A DNA stretch of 64,000 bases from Pseudomonadota bacterium (GCA_023423275.1 JAFAFW010000007.1:1-64000), one strand, 5' to 3'. Counted from the stretch's first letter, positions 1 through 7,605 are shown. Notes: generated from the sequence alone by a model not told the origin. Made by a program: numbers and translations.

Positions 1-173
1 GGCCGCAGGTCGATTTCGCAATCGACGGTCGTCCAGGGCAGGGGAGTGAACCATTTCTTGACGAGCGCGGGTTCCGTCCACGCCCGCCAGACCAGGTGCG
101 GGGGAACATCGACGGTGCGTTCGAGCATGAGGTCGAGACTAGGGTCAAAAGCATCGCGAGTGTCGAGCGTCAT
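1..173 (-). CDS. SRPBCC (AHSA1-like) protein, N-terminal part
   Basis: The first 57 codons of a gene that runs off the left edge. The translation opens MTLDTRDAFDPSLD and then carries the hallmark START of AHSA1-like proteins, an 'ERTVDVPPHLVWRAWTEP' type stretch followed by 'KKWFTPLPW'. Family members have a helix-grip hydrophobic pocket. Its ATG overlaps the TGA of the upstream ArsR gene (ATGA), so the two are co-transcribed. ArsR plus SRPBCC pairs are very common in proteobacteria, although the ligand is rarely known. Only the family can be assigned, because the C-terminal helix is outside the window. Confidence 0.8.
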   Translation of the reverse strand, partial: MTLDTRDAFDPSLDLMLERTVDVPPHLVWRAWTEPALVKKWFTPLPWTTVDCEIDLR

Positions 174-514
174 ATATCCTTTTCCTTTTCCTTGAGCGTT
201 GCCAGGACGGCGTCGAGCTGATCGAGGCGCTGGGTCCACAGCGCCCGCTGCTCGCCGAGCCAGTGTTCGGCAGCGGCGATCGGTTCCGGCTTGAGCTGGC
301 AGGTACGGACACGGCCGACCTTTCGGGTGCCGATGACGCCGCAATCTTCCAGCACCTTGAGATGTTGAAGGAAGGTCGGCAGAGCCATGTCGAAGGGCTT
401 GGCCAGATCACTGACCGAGGCCGGTCCGCGCCCCAGCCGTTCAACGACGGCCCGACGCGTCGGATCGGACAGCGCGCGGAAGGTATCGTTCAGGTGAGGC
501 TGATAGTTAGGCAT
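170..514 (-). CDS. ArsR-family winged-helix repressor
   Basis: A 114-residue protein with the ArsR pattern 'ALSDPTRRAVVERLGRGPASVSDLAKPFDMALPT...HLKVLEDCGVI', that is, the HTH (about residues 12-70) and wing. It lacks the ELCVCDL metal motif of ArsR/SmtB sensors, so metal sensing is not indicated. I start it at the ATG at 514 (MPNYQPHL); an in-frame TTG at 550 would add 12 residues but lies inside the predicted promoter. It is translationally coupled to the SRPBCC gene downstream. It is probably autoregulated, since a perfect inverted repeat overlaps its own -10 and start codon. Confidence 0.85.
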   Translation of the reverse strand: MPNYQPHLNDTFRALSDPTRRAVVERLGRGPASVSDLAKPFDMALPTFLQHLKVLEDCGVIGTRKVGRVRTCQLKPEPIAAAEHWLGEQRALWTQRLDQLDAVLATLKEKEKDI

Positions 515-526
515 AAAACTAACTAT
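503..526 (-). promoter_or_regulatory. Inverted-repeat operator of the ArsR gene
   Basis: ATAGTTAG (503-510) and CTAACTAT (519-526) form a perfect 8-bp inverted repeat with an 8-bp spacer. The repeat covers the -10 element and the ATG. A third CTAACTAT copy sits at 554-561, just upstream of the -35. Position and symmetry fit an autorepression operator; binding is inferred. Confidence 0.65.
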
Positions 527-550
527 AGGGAAGCGTGATAGTGAGGTCAA
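522..550 (-). promoter_or_regulatory. Sigma-70 promoter, probably leaderless
   Basis: On the minus strand TTGACC (550-545) is followed by exactly 17 bp and TATAGT (527-522). Seven bases later comes the ATG (514), so transcription would begin at or next to the start codon. No Shine-Dalgarno sequence precedes that ATG, consistent with a leaderless mRNA. Confidence 0.65.
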
Positions 551-661
551 TACCTAACTATCGTTCTTCAAGGGCGCGCAGCGAGGAAAACATCGCGATG
601 CCCCTGTCGGGATCGCGCGAGATGCCTAAACTCTTATGACGTTGTGGGAGGGAGACCGCGC

Positions 662-1237
662 ATGCCAGCACCCGATCGTCCACGGATCTATCTCGCCGGT
701 CCGGAGGTGTTCCTGCCCAATGCGAAAGACATCGGCGCGGCCAAGGCGGCGGTTTGTGCGGCTGCGGGATGCATTGGAGCGTTTCCGCTGGATACCAGTC
801 TCGATCTCGGCGGATTGGCGCCGCTCGAGCAGGCGCGGCTGATCTCGCGGAGCAATGAGGAGTTGATGCGCAGTTGCGATGCCCTGATCGCCAACCTGAC
901 GCCGTTTCGCGGCGTATCAATGGATTCCGGCACCGCCTTCGAGGTGGGCTTCATGCGGGCGCTGGAGCGCCCGGTCTTTGGGTACACGAATATCGCGGGC
1001 GACTACCGGTCCCGGGCCGAGACGTTCAGGCGCGCGGCGGCGGAGTGGAATGACAGCGATCATTCGGCAATCGCCATTGAGGATTTCGGATTGGCGGAAA
1101 ACCTCATGATCGACATCGCGCTGCGGGAGACGGGCGTGGCGCCAGTGTGTGTCGAAGTCGCGAGAGGCGAGGAACTGACGGATTTGCGCGGCTTCGAAGT
1201 GTGCCTGGCTGCCGCCCTCGCGACCCTACGGCGCTAG
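662..1237 (+). CDS. Nucleoside 2-deoxyribosyltransferase family protein
   Basis: A 191-residue protein with the PF05014 signature: an N-terminal 'IYLAGPEVFLPNA' strand and loop, a middle 'CDALIANLTPFRG' and 'DSGTAFEVGFMRAL', where the Glu of the GTAFEVG motif is the catalytic nucleophile in characterised members. The family transfers deoxyribose between bases or hydrolyses nucleotides in purine/pyrimidine salvage. The ATG at 662 has a strong purine-rich ribosome site (GGGAGGGAGA) a few bases upstream; a GTG at 644 is the alternative. It is monocistronic, and its 3' end overlaps the convergent methyltransferase by 12 bp. The true substrate cannot be read from the sequence. Confidence 0.85.
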   Translation: MPAPDRPRIYLAGPEVFLPNAKDIGAAKAAVCAAAGCIGAFPLDTSLDLGGLAPLEQARLISRSNEELMRSCDALIANLTPFRGVSMDSGTAFEVGFMRALERPVFGYTNIAGDYRSRAETFRRAAAEWNDSDHSAIAIEDFGLAENLMIDIALRETGVAPVCVEVARGEELTDLRGFEVCLAAALATLRR

Positions 1238-1885
1238 GTCCGGATCGTCCGATCCGACCAGTGGCACGAACGCGACCAGCCCATGTTCTTCCTCATCGAA
1301 TGCATTCTCGCCAGTGCGTCGAATGCGCACCAGCATCTGATCCGCGCCATGGCGAATTGGAATGATCAGGCGGCCGCCGATCTTGAGCTGAGACTTGAGT
1401 GCGGGAGGGATTGTTTCCGCTCCCGCGGACACGATGATGGCATCGAAGGGAGCCGCGGCTGGCCAGCCCCTGATGCCATCACCGTGAATGATCTCGACAT
1501 TTGCAGGATGGAGCGAGGCAATGCGTCGCCGCGCCTTCCGGGCGAGTTCCGCGTGACGCTCGATGGCGACGACGCGATCGGCCAGTTGCCCGAGAACGGC
1601 AGCTGCGTACCCCGAGCCTGCGCCGACCTCGAGAACGGTGTCGCCAGCGTCGATTTCCGCCAGCTCCATCATCCGCGCCACGATGTAGGGCTGTGAGATG
1701 GTTTGCCCGGCTTCGATCGGCAGCGCGGAGTCGTCATAGGCGAACGCACGCAGGCCGATCGGCACAAACGTTTCCCTGGGCACCGCCGACATCGCATTCA
1801 GAACCCGCCGATCGACGATACCGCGCGCGGAGAGCTGACGCTCGACCATGGCGCGCCGCTTTTTCGTCATTCGCGACGGGGGCAT
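1226..1885 (-). CDS. pcm: Protein-L-isoaspartate O-methyltransferase
   Basis: A 219-residue class I SAM-dependent methyltransferase. An N-terminal 'MVERQLSARGI' segment, 'VPRETFVP' and 'QTISQPYIVARMMEL' are the PIMT substrate-binding signatures, and 'VLEVGAGSGYAAAVL' is SAM motif I. The later 'FDAIIVSAGAETIPPAL' and 'GGRLIIPI' blocks are also typical. It repairs isoaspartyl residues in aged cytosolic proteins using S-adenosylmethionine. Length and motif order match the family. The gene stands alone on its strand and converges on the deoxyribosyltransferase with a 12-bp overlap, leaving no room for a dedicated terminator. Confidence 0.92.
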   Translation of the reverse strand: MPPSRMTKKRRAMVERQLSARGIVDRRVLNAMSAVPRETFVPIGLRAFAYDDSALPIEAGQTISQPYIVARMMELAEIDAGDTVLEVGAGSGYAAAVLGQLADRVVAIERHAELARKARRRIASLHPANVEIIHGDGIRGWPAAAPFDAIIVSAGAETIPPALKSQLKIGGRLIIPIRHGADQMLVRIRRTGENAFDEEEHGLVAFVPLVGSDDPDLAP

Positions 1886-2017
1886 AATTTTTCTCTCGGC
1901 TCCGGGGCTTTTTGCTAGAAACGCGCGAGGCAGACCTGCGTTCGTACACCGAGCCCGGTGTCCCGGATCGCAAGCAGGCAGAACCTACGATGAGTTGTGA
2001 TCAGGAGATAGAATGAG

Positions 2018-2446
2018 ATGACGGATGCTGCGGCGGCGACGGCGAGCCTGATCCAACGTTACTACAACTGCTTCAATGCCGGCGACATCGACGGCATGCT
2101 CGCCTGCGTCAGCGAGGATGTCGTGCATGACGTGAATCAGGGGGAACGCCGCACCGGCAAGGATCGCTTTCACGCGTTTTGTGCCCGCATGGCACATCAT
2201 TATAAGGAGCGGCTCGAGAATATCGTCGTGATGACGACGCACGATGGATCGCGTGCTGCAGCCGAATTCAACGTGAACGGGACATATCTCCAGTCGGAAA
2301 CAGGTTTGCCGCCTGCTGACGGCCAGACCTACGTTCTCCCGGCCGGAACGTTCTTTGCCATCGAGGGCGGAAAGATCGCCCGGGTTACCACATACTACAA
2401 TCTGACGGACTGGATCATGCAGGTCTCGGGCAAGTTGCAGGCATGA
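2018..2446 (+). CDS. NTF2-like / ketosteroid-isomerase-related protein
   Basis: A 142-residue SnoaL/NTF2-fold protein: 'LIQRYYNCFNAGDIDGMLACVSEDVVHDVNQGERRTG' is the usual cone-fold N-terminus, and 'AGTFFAIEGGKIARVTTYYNLTDWI' is the C-terminal sheet. It resembles the TIGR02096-type ketosteroid isomerase-related group, but the substrate is unknown. A good ribosome site (AGGAGATAG) precedes the ATG. Its TGA overlaps the ATG of the GNAT gene, and the three genes to 3957 form one operon, so it probably acts on the same metabolite as the acetyltransferase and amidase-like enzyme. Confidence 0.8.
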   Translation: MTDAAAATASLIQRYYNCFNAGDIDGMLACVSEDVVHDVNQGERRTGKDRFHAFCARMAHHYKERLENIVVMTTHDGSRAAAEFNVNGTYLQSETGLPPADGQTYVLPAGTFFAIEGGKIARVTTYYNLTDWIMQVSGKLQA

Positions 2447-3045
2447 GCGTTGTTGTCGAGACGTTGACGGGTTCTACGCTGGAGCAGGCCTTGCCGGCGC
2501 TGGCGAAACTGCGCATTACGGTGTTCCGGGCCTGGCCCTATCTGTACGAAGGCGCACTCGAGTATGAGGCCCACTATCTCTCACGCTTCGCCGCGGCGGA
2601 CGACGCGGTGATCGTGGCAGCGCGTGATGGCGACGAGATCGTCGGCGCAGCAACCGCGGCACCGCTACGCGGCCATACCGATTCGTTCGTGCCGCTCTTC
2701 GAGGCGCATGGGTTCAATCCGGATACGATATTCTATTTCGGGGAGTCGGTGCTGCTGCCGGGATATCGCGGCAGGGGTATTGGTCATGCCTTCTTCGACT
2801 GGAGGGAAAATCACGCCCGCAAGGTGTCCGGCCAGAAAGCGACGTATACCCGATCCGCTTTCTGCGGCGTTATCCGGCCGCAAGATCATCCGATGCGGCC
2901 CGAAGGCTACCGCCCGCTCGATGCGTTCTGGACCAAGCGCGGGTATCATAAGGTGGATGGAATGATCGGATCCCTGACGTGGAAGGATCTCGACCAGACC
3001 GAGGAGACCGCCAAGCCCATGCAGTTCTGGATGAAGCTTCTTTAG
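2443..3045 (+). CDS. GNAT-family N-acetyltransferase
   Basis: A 200-residue GNAT protein. The acetyl-CoA pyrophosphate loop is visible as 'GYRGRGIGHAFFDWRENHAR' (about residues 108-127), preceded by the beta-4 strand 'IFYFGESVLLPG'. The start overlaps the upstream stop (ATGA), and the stop TAG is directly followed by the ATG of the nitrilase gene with no spacer. In other bacteria proteins fusing a GNAT domain to a carbon-nitrogen hydrolase are known, so this pair looks like the unfused form acting on a shared substrate. The acetyl acceptor is unknown. Confidence 0.85.
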   Translation: MSVVVETLTGSTLEQALPALAKLRITVFRAWPYLYEGALEYEAHYLSRFAAADDAVIVAARDGDEIVGAATAAPLRGHTDSFVPLFEAHGFNPDTIFYFGESVLLPGYRGRGIGHAFFDWRENHARKVSGQKATYTRSAFCGVIRPQDHPMRPEGYRPLDAFWTKRGYHKVDGMIGSLTWKDLDQTEETAKPMQFWMKLL

Positions 3046-3957
3046 ATGCGGCGTCGCGACCAGATCAACGTGGCGGTGGCCCAGTATCCCATCGGTGAGC
3101 CCGTGACTATGGCCGAATGGCGGGAAAAGGCCGCGCGGTGGGTCGCTGATGGTGCCGCGACCGGCGCAGAGCTTCTGGTTTTTCCCGAGTACGGCGCACT
3201 CGAGGTGGCGGCAACCTTCGGTGCGGCGATCGCCTCCGATTTGAAGCGTACCCTCGTGGCGGTCGCCGATCTCGCAGATGAGATGGATGCGGTCTATGCG
3301 GCGCTCGCCCGGCAGCACGAGGTCCATATCCTGGCGCCATCCGGGCCTGTTCGCCGCCCCGGCGACGGCGCGTTCGTCAATGCGGCCCGCCTGCTGACCC
3401 CGGCGGGGCGCATGGGCGTGCAGGAAAAACTTATCATGACGCCGTTCGAGCGTGATTGGGGCGTGGCGCCGGGATCGGAGTTACGCGTGTTCGAAACGGG
3501 CCTTGGGCGGATCGGGATCGCGATTTGCTACGACAGCGAATTTCCGCTCCTGGTGCGGGCGCAGGCGGAGGCAGGGGCTGAGCTGGTTCTGATCCCGTCC
3601 TGCACCGAGCGCTTGTCCGGCGCGCATCGCGTACGGACGGCAGCCTGCGCGCGAGCATTGGAGAGCCAGATCGCAACGGCGCTTTCGCCGACCATAGGAG
3701 ACGCGCCCTGGTCGCCAGCCGTCGATGTGAATACCGGGGCAGGTGGCATCTACGTGCCGGCCGAGGTGAACCTGTCGATGACCGGTACGCTGGCCGAAGG
3801 CGTTATCAACGCGCCGGGCTGGGTGTCGGCCGTTGTCGATTTTCGCAAGCTGGCCGAGGTCCGCACCGGTGGCGAGATGCGGAACTCAGCGGATTGGAAC
3901 CTGCAGCCCGGCGCTGGATCACTGATCAACGCGACGAAAATCGTGTCGCTACTTTAG
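3046..3957 (+). CDS. Carbon-nitrogen hydrolase (nitrilase superfamily)
   Basis: A 303-residue nitrilase-fold amidohydrolase with all three catalytic residues visible: Glu in 'VFPEYGALE', Lys in 'QEKLIMTPFE' and Cys in 'GIAICYDSEFP'. The family hydrolyses amide or nitrile C-N bonds through a Cys thioester. The start codon abuts the GNAT stop (TAGATG), so translation is almost certainly coupled. The last gene of the NTF2/GNAT/nitrilase operon. The operon may de-acylate or detoxify an amide, but no substrate can be inferred from the sequence. Confidence 0.88.
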   Translation: MRRRDQINVAVAQYPIGEPVTMAEWREKAARWVADGAATGAELLVFPEYGALEVAATFGAAIASDLKRTLVAVADLADEMDAVYAALARQHEVHILAPSGPVRRPGDGAFVNAARLLTPAGRMGVQEKLIMTPFERDWGVAPGSELRVFETGLGRIGIAICYDSEFPLLVRAQAEAGAELVLIPSCTERLSGAHRVRTAACARALESQIATALSPTIGDAPWSPAVDVNTGAGGIYVPAEVNLSMTGTLAEGVINAPGWVSAVVDFRKLAEVRTGGEMRNSADWNLQPGAGSLINATKIVSLL

Positions 3958-4012
3958 CCCCGCAAGCCAAGCGCAGGCCGCCAGAAGCGGCTCGCGTCCT
4001 TCCGCGCAAGCC

Positions 4013-4726
4013 CTATTTCAGCGCCCATGTGATCTGCACAGTGGCCTCGAGCGCCTGACTTCCGGGTTCGATCGGCACGGACTGGGCCGCCATCGTCCTG
4101 GCAAACCGGGGAGGGCGCGGTCCAACGGATTGCACGTTCTCCTCGATGGAGATGACTTGCCCAAGTTCCACCCCGGCGGCCACCGCGAACAGGCTGGCCC
4201 GTCGCCGCGCGTTTTCCACGGCGGCCTTGCGCGCATGATCCTTCAGTGTCTCGGCCTTGCTCACCTCGAATTCGATACCACCGATCTGATTGGCGCCGAG
4301 CGTCACGGTTTCATCGAGGATCTCCCCCAGCTTGGCGATATCGCGGGTGATGATACGCACCTGGTTGACGATGCGATAACCGCTGATCTTTGGCGCGCTC
4401 CGGTCCTTGGACTGCTCGTAGCGCGGCTCGACGTTGAACGAGGTGGTCTGAATGTCCTTCGCTGTGATTCCCGCGCCTTTGAGACCATCGATCAGACGCT
4501 TCATGGCGGCGGTGTTGGCCGTCAACGCTTCCCGCGCGGTGTCAGCTTCGCTGACGACACCTGTCGAGATCATTGCGATATCCGGCTCGGCGGTAATGGT
4601 GGCGGACGCCGACACGCTGATATGCCTCGGCATCGTTTCTGGATCGGCTGCCTGAGCCAGCGTCGGCAGCGTCAGCAGCACTCCAAGAAGAACGCCGGGC
4701 AGCAATTTCGCAAACGTGTCCGTCAT
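4013..4726 (-). CDS. SIMPL-domain (DUF541) periplasmic protein
   Basis: A 237-residue secreted protein. Residues 1-27 (MTDTFAKLLPGVLLGVLLTL...AQA) are a signal peptide. The rest is the SIMPL fold: 'ISVSASATITAEPDIAMISTGV', 'GAGITAKDIQTTSFNVEPRYE', and 'GYRIVNQVRIITRD' are the family blocks. SIMPL proteins are linked to oxidative-stress tolerance and envelope function in other bacteria; the biochemical role is unsettled. I start at 4726, where AGGAAAG gives a ribosome site; the longer open frame to 4861 would run through the tRNA gene and is rejected. Confidence 0.85.
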   Translation of the reverse strand: MTDTFAKLLPGVLLGVLLTLPTLAQAADPETMPRHISVSASATITAEPDIAMISTGVVSEADTAREALTANTAAMKRLIDGLKGAGITAKDIQTTSFNVEPRYEQSKDRSAPKISGYRIVNQVRIITRDIAKLGEILDETVTLGANQIGGIEFEVSKAETLKDHARKAAVENARRRASLFAVAAGVELGQVISIEENVQSVGPRPPRFARTMAAQSVPIEPGSQALEATVQITWALK

Positions 4727-4846
4727 GAGCTTTCCTGTCTGTTGGCCCTTGGTAGTATATATCTGTGATTGCGACCAAACCACGCCGCGGTCCGGGGGTG
4801 CATCACGCCCGAAGTCTGATATAGGAGACGTCGCTCGCCTGGTACC

Positions 4847-4923
4847 GGGCCCGTAGCTCAATTGGTCAGAGCCGACGGCTCATAACCGTCTGGTTGCAGG
4901 TTCAAGTCCTGCCGGGCCCACCA
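4847..4923 (+). tRNA. tRNA with CAU anticodon, probably tRNA-Ile2 (lysidine-modified)
   Basis: A complete cloverleaf is readable. The acceptor stem GGGCCCG (4847-4853) pairs with CGGGCCC (4913-4919). The D stem is GCTC/GAGC. The anticodon stem GACGG/CCGTC encloses loop CTCATAA, with anticodon CAT at 4881-4883. The T arm is GCAGG-TTCAAGT-CCTGC, the discriminator is A, and the CCA (4921-4923) is encoded. CAU can be Met or the AUA-decoding Ile2. The C4:G69 and C5:G68 pairs, known determinants for lysidine synthetase in E. coli, and the GGGCC-type acceptor favour Ile2. Not initiator Met, because the acceptor end is paired G1:C72. Confidence 0.9.
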
Positions 4924-4966
4924 TAATTTCGCTTGGATCATGGTAGTCTTCATCGGGATGGGAACG

Positions 4967-5701
4967 ATGCAGCAGACGATCATTTGTGCGAAATGGGGCA
5001 CGCGCTATCCGGCGGAATACGCCAACACGCTGTGGTCGATGATCCGCAGGAATACCAAGCGCGATACGCGGCTGATTTGCTTCACGGATGATCCGTCCGG
5101 TGTGGATCCGGCGATCACCACGTATCCGATCCCGGAAATCAACCTGCCGATGCCGGCCTTCGTGTTGGGGTGGCGGAAAGTCTCGTTTTGGGCCTCAAAC
5201 CTCGAGCCGTTGACGGGCGACGTCCTGTTCATGGATCTGGATGTCGTGATCACCGGGGGGATCGATGATTTCTTCGATTTTTCTCCGGAATCGACATTCT
5301 GCGTCATCGAGAACTGGACGCAGATCGGGGAAGATATCGGCAATACGTCCGTTTATCGGTTCCGGGTCGGAAGCCATCCGTATCTCTACGATGAGCTGAA
5401 CGCCGATCCGCAGAAGATCCTTTCGAAATATCCCAACAGCCAGACTTATATCTCCCGCACCGTTCGCGAGAAAACGTTCTGGCCGGCGGCCTGGTGCCAG
5501 AGCTTCAAGCACACTCTCCTGCCGCGCTGGCCACTCAATTTCATCCAGGCCGCGCCGTTACCTCCGGAAACCAAGGTCGTTGCCTTCACCGGCAAGCCCG
5601 ACCCGGACGAAGCGCGGGACGGCATCTGGAACGCGCCCTGGTACAAGAAGACGTACAAGCACGTGCGACCGACGCCGTGGATCAGGCAGCACTGGCAATA
5701 G
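4967..5701 (+). CDS. Glycosyltransferase-like protein with DxD motif
   Basis: A 244-residue cytosolic protein of unknown specificity. The N-terminus 'TIICAKWGTRYPAEYANTLWSMI' and the later 'GDVLFMDLDVVITGGIDDFF' resemble the nucleotide-sugar-binding half and the metal-binding DxD of GT-A glycosyltransferases such as the GT8 type. The C-terminus is rich in Trp and Pro ('FWPAAWCQSFKHTLLP', 'WNAPWYKKTYKHVRPTPW'). I prefer the ATG at 4967, which follows GGGATGGGA; the ATG at 4940 is an alternative. It converges on another DxD protein (5841-6494), and the pair may decorate the same surface glycan. The function is inferred only from the motif. Confidence 0.65.
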   Translation: MQQTIICAKWGTRYPAEYANTLWSMIRRNTKRDTRLICFTDDPSGVDPAITTYPIPEINLPMPAFVLGWRKVSFWASNLEPLTGDVLFMDLDVVITGGIDDFFDFSPESTFCVIENWTQIGEDIGNTSVYRFRVGSHPYLYDELNADPQKILSKYPNSQTYISRTVREKTFWPAAWCQSFKHTLLPRWPLNFIQAAPLPPETKVVAFTGKPDPDEARDGIWNAPWYKKTYKHVRPTPWIRQHWQ

Positions 5702-5720
5702 GCGGCGAAACTGGCTGCCT

Positions 5721-5822
5721 GGAGTTTTTCCGACTTGGATCGTACCATCCGGATCCCGAAATTTCGCTCGCGAAATTTCGGGATGGCAACAGTACGTTTC
5801 CAAGTGAACCGGAAACGACTCC
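5721..5822. repeat. 102-bp imperfect palindrome with perfect 14-bp hairpin core
   Basis: The core is a perfect 14-bp inverted repeat (5753-5766 against 5771-5784) around loop CTCG. Outside it, GGAGT..TTTTCCG..ACTTGG..CGTAC..CATCC on the left (5721-5750) pairs with the complementary series on the right up to 5822, so nearly the whole intergenic space folds on itself. It lies between two convergent genes and could end transcription from both sides, but there is no T-tract. The elaborate symmetry also resembles a small mobile palindromic repeat. Confidence 0.75.
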
Positions 5823-5840
5823 AAATCTTTCAACCCATGT

Positions 5841-6494
5841 TCAGCGTGTCTGGAGATGTCCGTCGTGGGCTTGGCTGGCACTGCTGTGCGTGATGATGGC
5901 GCCCGGCAACTTGGTCGTCGTTTCCCGGCCTGAATAACGGATGTCCATCGGACAGAAGGCGATACCGGTGGTCTTCGTCAATGCGGTCAGCATTGCCATC
6001 TCACACCCGCTGCGCCGATATTTTCCTGTCGCATCCTTGCATTCTTCCCGCCATGCCGACAGGAACGTCCGGGTGCGATCGGTCGGTTTTAAGGCCAGGC
6101 TGCGCGATGAAATATGCAGCTTGAAGCGGCCACGCAGAGGCCAGGGGCGCGGCTTGAAGACGTGTATCGGGTAGCCGGAAATGTCTCCGTTGAAGTCCGT
6201 CATGGACGAGATCGGGCCAAGAACGGAGCAGTCCACGTCGAGCAGGATGATTTCCTTACCCGGGTAAAGGTCCATAGCCTGCATGATGACATCGGGCTTC
6301 CAGCGCACGATGTCCCGCCACGTCGCGGTGCCTTTTTCGCGAAAGAAGAAATGATAGGGGATCGCAGGGCCCAGCTCGCGCGCCAGACGCTCTGTCAGCT
6401 CCCTGTAGTCGGCTGTAAAGAAGCCGCAGACCAGAAAGTTTTCTGGTCGGACCTGTGAGACGATATCGCCGCCGGCTTCGATCCGGACATCCAT
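5841..6494 (-). CDS. Putative DxD glycosyltransferase-like protein
   Basis: A 217-residue protein not assigned to a named family. 'FLVCGFFTADYRELTERLAREL' opens a Rossmann-like half and 'YPGKEIILLDVDCSVLGPIS' contains a DVD motif at the end of a hydrophobic strand, as in nucleotide-diphospho-sugar transferases. A later 'RRSGCEMAMLTALTKT' resembles the acceptor-side helix that follows in capsule-type transferases. The ATG at 6494 is preceded by GGGGGGTG; an ATG at 6524 would add ten residues. It is convergent with the DxD gene 4967-5701, sharing the palindromic intergenic region. The two proteins are not close paralogues by eye. Confidence 0.55.
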   Translation of the reverse strand: MDVRIEAGGDIVSQVRPENFLVCGFFTADYRELTERLARELGPAIPYHFFFREKGTATWRDIVRWKPDVIMQAMDLYPGKEIILLDVDCSVLGPISSMTDFNGDISGYPIHVFKPRPWPLRGRFKLHISSRSLALKPTDRTRTFLSAWREECKDATGKYRRSGCEMAMLTALTKTTGIAFCPMDIRYSGRETTTKLPGAIITHSSASQAHDGHLQTR

Positions 6495-6572
6495 GTCACC
6501 CCCCGGGACAGTTGTTACCGTCATTGCCCGGGGAGAGACGTAAGCGGAATTGATCTCAGCCGTATGACGGCC

Positions 6573-7601
6573 TTAGCGATTGGTCAGCTTGAGTTCGATG
6601 CGGCGATTGCGCGTCAGGATCTCTTCTGAGGAGCCGTCTTCGAGGGGCTGGAACTCGCCATAGCCTGCCGCCACCAGCCGTTTGGCCGGCACGCCGCGCG
6701 AGATGAGATAGCGAACCACCGAGATTGCGCGTGCCGTCGATAGTTCCCAGTTGGACGGGAATTGCGCGCTATTGATCGGCCGGATGTCCGTGTGGCCGTC
6801 AACCTGCAAAGCCCAATCGATCTCCTTGGGGATGGACCGCTCCAGCTCGACGATCGCCGACGCCAATTGGTCCATGGCGGCCAGACCTTCCGGCGTCATC
6901 TGCGCCTGACCGGATGGGAACAGAACTTCGGATTGGAACACGAACCGGTCGCCGACCACGCGGATGTCCTTGCGGTCTCTCAGGAGTTCACGCAGGCGCC
7001 CGAAGAAATCAGACCGATAACGCTGCAGCTCCTGCACCTGCCGGGCAAGCGCCGCATTGAGCCGCTGGCCGAGATCCTTGATGCGGTCCTGGGCTTCCTG
7101 GTCCTTGCGCTCAGAGGCTTCGAGCGCGGAATTGAGCGCCGCGATCTGACGCCGCAACGCCAGAAGCTGCTGGTTCAGCAAATCCACCTTGGCGACGGCT
7201 TCGTCTGATATCTTGCGCTGTTCGTCGAGTTGCGTGGAAAGCGTGCCGATCCGTGCCTGGCTGCCCTTGAGAGCCTCGTCGCTGCCCGCTGACTGACCTG
7301 TGAGGCGCGCGTTCTCCTCACGCAACGAGGTCAGCGTTGCCTGCACCGTCGCCAGATCGTCCTGCACCGTTTGCGAACGGCCCTTTTCCAGGGACAACAG
7401 GTTGGTAAGCTCGGCAATCTGCCGGTTGAGGCGGCGGAGCGCGACGTCTTTGCCGCTCGCTTCCTGGCTGACGAAATATTGCGACAGCATGAAGATCGAC
7501 AGCAGGAACGTCACGACCAGCAGCAGCGTCGACAGCACGTCCACGTAGCCCGGCCAGAACTCTCCGCGTTCGCCGCCTCCGCGTCGGGCACCGCGTGCCA
7601 T
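6573..7601 (-). CDS. MotB/OmpA-like peptidoglycan-binding membrane protein
   Basis: A 342-residue protein with a single N-terminal transmembrane helix ('VDVLSTLLLVVTFLLSIFMLSQYF', about residues 21-43), then a long coiled coil (about 50-180, rich in LxxE and QxxL heptads). The C-terminus is an OmpA-like peptidoglycan-binding domain ('LQVDGHTDIRPI', 'SNWELSTARAISVVRYL', 'RNRRIELKL'). It is organised like MotB, but no flagellar genes are nearby. The ATG at 7601 overlaps the stop region of the MotA/ExbB-like gene 4 bp away, showing a two-gene operon. It probably forms the wall-anchored stator partner of a proton channel. Confidence 0.85.
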   Translation of the reverse strand: MARGARRGGGERGEFWPGYVDVLSTLLLVVTFLLSIFMLSQYFVSQEASGKDVALRRLNRQIAELTNLLSLEKGRSQTVQDDLATVQATLTSLREENARLTGQSAGSDEALKGSQARIGTLSTQLDEQRKISDEAVAKVDLLNQQLLALRRQIAALNSALEASERKDQEAQDRIKDLGQRLNAALARQVQELQRYRSDFFGRLRELLRDRKDIRVVGDRFVFQSEVLFPSGQAQMTPEGLAAMDQLASAIVELERSIPKEIDWALQVDGHTDIRPINSAQFPSNWELSTARAISVVRYLISRGVPAKRLVAAGYGEFQPLEDGSSEEILTRNRRIELKLTNR

Positions 7602-7605
7602 GCCG

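Noticed and set aside
4726..4861. Longer N-terminus for the SIMPL protein
   Set aside because: It would overlap the tRNA gene and destroy the signal peptide's position; the ATG at 4726 has a ribosome site.
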